From the NCBI GenBank assembly GCA_001695595.3, contig MBPM02000065.1, positions 124,001-188,000 of the forward strand: a stretch of DNA of 64,000 bases, given 5' to 3'. This DNA is from Plasmopara viticola. Its lineage: Eukaryota; Oomycota; Peronosporomycetes; Peronosporales; Peronosporaceae. The notes beneath the pieces are model-generated. The model was not told the DNA's origin. It worked only from the letters and a program-made list of their open reading frames with translations, and searched no databases. Shown piece after piece: positions 57,550 through 64,000 of the stretch; the stretch's first letter is position 1, and every line of letters starts with the position of its first letter. The position numbers and the translations under genes were made by a program.

Positions 57550-57779
57550 GTACACTTTTCGCGATTTACTGATCTGAGTTATGATTTTTTGCGGTGTAGG
57601 GATATATATCGTCAAGATTGGATCGGCGGGAGGCTATGATGAGCGAAAGCGTTGCAAGTACGTAGAAGTACTTCAACGATAATATTACATTGAACATTCG
57701 CATTGCATAAAAAGTTGCGAATTTGCACGTATAAAAGCTGATAATTCGCGACAGAAGATCATTGTTCTAAGAAGCAGTA

Positions 57780-57870
57780 TACATTTTCAAGATTGGCACG
57801 AACGAGCAAACAATCAACTTATGACACTATCAGGTGATACCGGATGCGGTAAGTTGACTCAGATCCCAGC
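57780..57870 (+). pseudogene. DEAH-helicase-like Walker A fragment
   Basis: HERANNQLMTLSGDTGCGKL followed by TQIPAIL resembles motif I of DEAH-box RNA helicases (GxTGCGKTTQxP), with Leu in place of the conserved Thr. The frame is open for only about 40 codons and no other helicase motif is nearby. It may be a relic of a host gene. Confidence 0.35.
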
Positions 57871-60800
57871 GATCCTACATAACATTGAAATCCAATGGTG
57901 TTTGCTCCAGCCAATCGGAGATCATAAGGGGAACTGCATTCAGGAGAGGGGGGGGTAGTGAGCGAAAAGGAGGGAGCCAACTAGCGGCTCCCTTATTCTC
58001 TAGGACAAATTTCGCCACTTAGACTTTAAGGCTCAAACTTAAAAGATGCACTCGGAACCTCACCAGTGTACACTTGATGACTAGTCATCCCATTTTTTTT
58101 AGCATAACGGCTTCATTCGGCAACACTAGGCTGCCTTGTCTCCAGAAAGATGACTTGCTTGGAACCGTTCTTGTTGACTAAATTAGCGCGCATCCAAGCT
58201 TAGTAGGAAGGGTCGCAAACGGTTACGTAAAGGGACACCGACTAGCGCCTGTGCTTTCTGGCTCCCATGGCATTATATCTACTCGTAGAGCTTAAACGTT
58301 CTATTTGTTCCTTTGATAGATAAATTCCAGCTTTTCGTAGGGAGATGTGAAAAGCTGTCGCATACAGATAGGCTTCTATGTGTATATGATCACGTCCCGT
58401 TAACGAAGAGTTTGAAAGAATAATGACTTTTGGTGCAAGACAGACACCCTATCCATATTCATACGGGGGTGTGCATTTAGGTAAGGTAAAAGGTTCCAAA
58501 GAAAGGATAAAGAACCAGCTATAAACGAGGTATTCAATTGAGTGACGATAATTAATTGCTTGGCATCAGTTGAAGCAAGTAGCAAAAGACATATACGCCA
58601 AAAAAATTGGTCTACAACGTGTATTCTGTTGCACGCTTCGATTCCGTCATATTTGTCCCTGATAATCACCGTATCACAGTTGTAGAATTGCTTGTATCAA
58701 ACGTAAACGACATCGGCCTTTTAGCATTATAAGTGCTTTATTTACAATGTAAGCGAGTGAACAAGGAGCAGAAGGCACTGAAGGGAAACAAAAAATACAT
58801 CTCGTTGGTCAAGTATTGGACCTGACACCTGCCAAAGGGCCAAAATCAAAGCTTCTTTATCGGCATCTGTTCAAACTACAAACGAGCTGCTAGAGCATCG
58901 TGAGCGTTGACTAAAGCTGCAAAAGCTTTTCGACGCATTTCTTTGCACATATCGAGCACAAGACACCGGGCGTTATCGCAAAAGTTTTAAAAGTCGGAGC
59001 GCATAAGCTCAAATAGAAATTGATGTAAAGGAGCTTTGCAAGAATCAATTGTATAGCAAAGCCTCTTGTGATGTTCATATTGAGTCAAACTATTATTGTT
59101 CGGCTTCACATATACGTAGATAGCAGAACATGTCACCCGAGTACCAATGAAAGCCCTCGCTGATAAACTGACGATCGCGAAGGAGTTAATGGGAGAAGCT
59201 GAGATCATTCAACTGGTATAAATGAATTTCTTTTCGTAATAATTGCTGGCGTATATACTTTATGATAATTGGCTAACGCTTTGAAGCCTTTGCAGTATAA
59301 ACTGGCTTTGTATGATTAATATACCAACTTATTTGTCAAAGTTGAACTCACGCAATGCCAGTACGAGTATATACATCTGTCTGCAGAAGTTGCATTTTGG
59401 TCTGTAATATACATGACACATGTAGAAGAAGCAATATAAAACAAACGTTCTACAATCACATTCAAGCAAAGCAATTTCTACATGTATACATAAGCATTTC
59501 TTTGATCATGTACCACTCTTATTATAACGCTAAAGTACAAGAATGTTTTTTATCTTTGTTCTGAAATCACTCAATTCGTGACAAACCTGCCGATACGACC
59601 GCCTTCTCATGTCTATACAAGCCAGCAGGTCTTCCTAGCAGCGCCATTTGCCCATGCAGATGTAAATACTGGCTATCTCGTAAACATTTGCAATTTTTTG
59701 CACACTTGACCTATCTGCGTTGATTAAGGATTGATTTACAAGTGATACCAGGTGTAATAGGGTCGCACAACACCTTATACAGCGGGTCGTGTAGGATACT
59801 ATACGATCTTACGATAAATATTTGTTCACCATCGCGATTTCAAGGAGCCAGAAAGTGCAACGCGTTGCATGGTATTGTCAAAAAATTACATTCATCTTGG
59901 CCTCCACAACTGCTTGAGTGCATTTGATTAAACTTCAAAGAGTAGACAGGACATTAATTTCCCAATATGCATGCCGGTATGAATACCGATAGTAAACCTT
60001 TCGTGCCCAGATGTTACCACTCCTCTAAGGTTTTTCTATGCAGGAAGCCAGCTTTTGCTTTAAGAGTTTGACTTTATGCAGCGTCTCTTACATATAAAGT
60101 GCGTATTCCACAGATAAGCATTTATGTAGGATCGTATTTTGAGTCCCTTAGTGAACACTATTGGAGGCGTGGGTAAAGCTCTAACTTAAATAGTACGCGT
60201 TACTTCTTTTAGGATAAGAAGCACACGATTTACTTTGAAGCAGTCATTTAAGTTGTATGTTACTACAAACCATTTGAGCAGCATGTGACACATCGCTCTG
60301 CTAAAATATAGATATGGCTCAAAGCGGTTTTAAAACAAAGCAGTTTGGCTTGTAAGCATGCAACCGATTTAAAAATCACCAGTACTACCGCAAAAAAATT
60401 TCGCTTTTTGTCGTACGATGAAATTAACACTATCGAGTCTGCACACGACTTGGTTTCTAACCTAATAAGACCGCTATGCTTTGAGAATGTTGTAAAGGTG
60501 GGTGACAACGAAAACAAAGTTCTTTAGCGTAAGACTCCACGCACTCAAGTCATGTATGTTGCGTTATTCTGCGCAGCAATTCCAGCAAATTTGGGCTCAA
60601 CACGAATGAATAGAATTTTTGGGCAGTGGGAGAGTGCAAAGCTTTGTAATCATGCCTGCTAAAAAACTTTAATCGCTTTATGACCTATTTATGTGTAAAG
60701 CTGTCGTTTGACAAGCTACAACATAATATCACTGTCCAAAAGCTAAACGCTACTGTCTCCGTATTTATCAGGTAAAATAGCTACGCCTGGGCTACGAATA

Positions 60801-63800
60801 CTGTTCCCTTCTATACCCTCAATCAATCTAGCTGGTGTAAATTGACGCAATCGATTGCCGGTGCGCTCTTTTGCTAATTTTGCTTGGATTAAAAGTTCTC
60901 TTTTATAAATGTAACGAGCACATTTCTCCTTGCTTTATGTTTATTCAGATCGGCTGACATTCCTCATTTGTTTTGACTGTGACGGTACTAGTAGACAAGG
61001 TTCAACCAATCTCGTTTATTAAGAGTATCGTCAGCGCGGAGGGCAAGTGGAAGATAGCAAAAGACAAAACATTGTCGCTAAAGAGGTATGGCAGGGCACA
61101 AGTTTCTGCCAAAACATGATCTTGATAATTAACAAGTCATGCGCGATATTAGATTACCGATAAAAGCGGGGTGTTCAAGCTTAGAATTGTTTGCAGGACA
61201 GTTAGTTATAATAGTTTTTACATTCAGCCTATCTTTCGTAATACAAAGCAGACTTCCTGCTTGAAGTAGTCTAGGTTGCGTGTTTTTCTGTTGAACCTAC
61301 CCATATGCATGCCGCTTTGCGTACAGAGGTATTAAAAGATATACCAAAAAGGGGTGAAGTTCCGGCGTAAGAGAGCACACGAATGAAAGTGGCTCTATTA
61401 AATTGTCACGATTGTACACTGTGACCCTCAAGCCCGGAATATCGAGCAGTCATTAATCACGAGACAGTATACCTCCCTGCTTGCCTTAGCTGTGTAAGGT
61501 ACAGTGATATTCTGCCACACCCGTTAGTATTTTTTTATAAGACTTAGGCCTCCGTAGGTAGACTATCTACGTGAGCCCTCACGAAGCTTCTTATATGGAT
61601 TAAATATGAAGAATATATGAGTGGGCCCTCATAAAGCTTCTGAAATGGATCAAACTACCTATCCCATGTGTTCGACGGTCAAATTTGCGATACACGGAAA
61701 TATCGCTGGTGTCTATGGATCGGAGAAGGAGGCCACCACCAAAACAAACATGCGCAAATTCGCACTTAAGTATATACTTCCATTATTCGCCCCTAATTTG
61801 GTAAAGCTAAAAGAATTCTCCACCTTTTAAATGTGGAGAAATTATAATTTATATTTTTTATGATCGAGGTGAAAGTGGACACAAAATTGGCCATAATCAC
61901 ATTCTATTGAGTAAAAGGCGGGCTAAACACTTTGCACTCTTCCGTTAAATACCTTTTTTAATCTATAAGAAGCACATGAATTTGTTAGTGAAAACAGCGT
62001 ACCTTCCAGCGAGCTTTGAGCTCCTCGGGGCTCACGCCTACTTACCTCCAAGCAAGGAACGCTCGGCTTCGTAAATAAGGTCATAAGCTTGGCACCATCG
62101 CTGAGGTATCACTCCTCGAACAAGTCAAGACGAACGTGCTCAAGGATTTGTGTAAGAGGGCTCTCCCCGCACCAAGCTTTTTTAATGTACACAGTGATGG
62201 TGAAAGAAAAAACTAAAAATGCTCATCAAAAGAAGCCCAGTCATAAGTAGGCCCGCTCGTTCGGAAAACCGTGGAATGCAGTCTTACGTCCAATTGAATG
62301 GCGTCCATATATTTCTATTCAAGTTGTCGATAAAGCGGACCTTTGCCTCGTTACAGAGCGTCAAAGGGCCGCTTAAAAAGCCACGCACTCAAAGTCGGAA
62401 AAAAAAATCTGGTCATCATTTAGCTTAAATTGGGAGAGACTGCCTCGCTATTTTATCACTTGAACGTCTATGGTGACGAAGAGACATTTTGAGCTCTGAC
62501 GTGCCTGTTTTTGATTAAGGACTGTGGTCAACCAAAACAGACTGGTTGCCTTGAGAGCGTGCAACAAAGGAGCGTTAGGCTCAGCTCGAAAGCATAATGA
62601 GACACATCTGAATGTCCAACATTGAAAATGACCTGGTTGTGAAGCTAAGAATTTCGATGGCACAGAGTCAATTGTCGTCATTGACTCAGATTTAACTCCT
62701 ACTCATGCCGGCATTAGAGAAAAATGAGCCCCGGATCACTTAAAAGGAAACATTTGGTACTCAATAAACTGCAGCTGTTCTTTGGTGAGTCATGTCCACA
62801 GCTTAAGGCTTCTCCAAAAGGAAAGGAAAACTGTGTTGGTATATGCCCGAGATAAATATAAGAGACTTTAGAAACTAAGATCATCATGCAGGCAAGCGTG
62901 AAGACGCGTCGGGTAATCAAGATAGCTAAAGCGCTAAAAATAGCGCTTGAAAGTAGGTAGCATAGTTCCACCCACGGAAAAAAATGTGCGCCCAACCGCG
63001 GGATACAAAAATTTGCTAACGGGTAAGATAAGTCACAGCACTGGTCCACAGATGGGTGTACCAATTACAAATGGAAAATTCTCCCGAGCATGTATCACAA
63101 GTCCTTGCGGAAAAATGATTGTAAAATGTCCAGACGTGCATGAACTAGATTGGGTAACAAAGTTCTGCATGGAGAGAATGAGGAGTGAGATTAATCATCT
63201 ATGGATGTCACGGACCACCTTAACATTAGTAAAACGATCTTTCCACAGCGAAAACTGATGGCTCAACTGATTATTGTTGTGTCGTGGCAAGTTTACTCTA
63301 ATTAAAAAGCACCAAAGAAGTCGACGTCACTAAGTTTTTGTCAAAACTAAAACCGGCAATGTTCCAGAGTTGATCGTTTCGCAGATAAAGACCTCGTTTG
63401 AGGATACGAACATATCCTTCGCTCAACCAAATGTGTATTGCATCAGTCTTATAGACAGTATCAGCTGCGCACTGGTAAGTATCATTAATTGATAATAAGG
63501 ATCCGGTATATCCTTCTTAAGAATATTGTCGATGTGACTCATTGTAAGTAGTTCCTCCGAGTAGAGGAGAAATTGCAAAATTAAGCTTCTGCCAGTCACA
63601 AAGACTGTGTGTTCGGACATTGCCTGCCGACACGGCAGCTGTACGAGCTCATTGATACCAATTGGCAAGGATTGAAGTTGTGCGGAAGTCAATTCCCGCA
63701 TTTGTCACCGACTTTCGCGCTTAAAACCCTAACAAGACCTTGTGCCTAGCTCGTGCTTATAAAAACTTGAACAGCGCAACAGTTCCTGCACAGAAAGATG

Positions 63801-64000
63801 TTAAAATAAAGGAATGTTTTTTACGATCACCTTCGAGTGGACGTTGTAGAGTGGACTGTATTATAAGAATTCGCTACAAAAGCTGAGGAAATCGGATATT
63901 CCTTACAATGGTAAGTACACCTAGTGTCATGCTATGAAAGCAGGAGTTGATGACATAAAAGCTTTGGAGCACCCCAACCATCTGGACACGCACTAATTTA
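57871..64000. other. AT-rich gene-poor stretch
   Basis: I see no supportable gene. Short frames at 58400-58669 (-), 61621-61830 (+), 62947-63258 (+) and 63423-63701 (-) are unrecognised. An imperfect direct repeat of about 34 bp (GTGAGCCCTCACGAAGCTTC and GTGGGCCCTCATAAAGCTTC) lies at about 61571-61605 and 61620-61654. Confidence 0.4.
61571..61654. repeat. imperfect 34-bp direct repeat
   Basis: Two copies, about 80 percent identical by eye, with a 15-bp spacer. Function unknown. Confidence 0.6.

Noticed and set aside
58400..58669. Transposase-like minus frame
   Set aside because: The fragment YDGIEACNRIHVVDQFFW hints at a transposase but no DDE motif or terminal repeat is seen.
1..64000. tRNA or rRNA genes and CRISPR arrays
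   Set aside because: Scanning by eye found no cloverleaf with intact A and B boxes, no rRNA-like stretch, and no regularly spaced repeat array; a covariance-model search would be needed to exclude tRNAs fully.

Overview
The window looks like nuclear DNA of an oomycete, most likely a downy-mildew or Phytophthora-type peronosporalean. The host genes have few, very short introns (about 44-107 nt) with plain GT-AG ends and sit in tight clusters with 80-150 bp between neighbours. A Crinkler (CRN) effector relic and several transposon relics fit the same picture. Species cannot be named from the sequence alone.

Layout. 1-7.1 kb is gene-poor and holds two copies of a short retroelement (2.3 and 6.6 kb). 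7.2-14 kb is a gene island: ribokinase (-), a CENP-X/MHF2 histone-fold protein (+), a six-exon FHA plus SFI1-like repeat protein (-), ribosomal protein eL28 (-) and a core-1-type galactosyltransferase (-). 14-20 kb is mostly empty, with one retroelement copy that has a perfect target-site duplication and fragments of unidentified genes. 20.3-24.1 kb holds MED17 (+, five exons) facing pyrroline-5-carboxylate reductase (-, two exons). 24.2-25.9 kb holds two opposed copies of the retroelement, one of them carrying LINE endonuclease and RT-tail sequence. 29.8-36 kb is a second island: GatA (-, seven exons), tRNA adenosine deaminase TAD1/ADAT1 (+) and a QSOX-type sulfhydryl oxidase (-). A broken carnitine acyltransferase (36.1-37.1 kb) and a broken CRN gene with a retroelement at its 3' end (38.2-39.9 kb) follow.

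The most unusual part is about 40.5-50.5 kb: a decayed, integrated DNA virus of the Polinton-like/virophage kind. Readable pieces are an SF3 (D5-like) primase-helicase, a GIY-YIG nuclease with a C-terminal zinc motif, a minor-capsid-like protein, a probable tyrosine integrase, a capsid-type beta-rich protein, an A32/FtsK-like packaging ATPase with Walker A and B, and a fibre-like protein ending in an S74 chaperone domain. Nearly every gene has stops or one-base frameshifts. Many of the stops are UAA or UAG where glutamine would fit, and part of the fibre gene is inverted.

50.5-64 kb is AT-rich and gene-poor, with a degraded Ty3/gypsy pol (about 54.9-56.1 kb) and remnants that look like a TBC (Rab-GAP) domain and a DEAH-helicase Walker A (57.1-57.9 kb).

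The host genes are housekeeping functions: ribose use, kinetochore/Fanconi DNA repair, translation, O-glycosylation, transcription, proline synthesis, organellar Gln-tRNA formation, tRNA editing and secretory disulfide formation. They are linked by compact divergent or convergent spacing rather than by a shared pathway.
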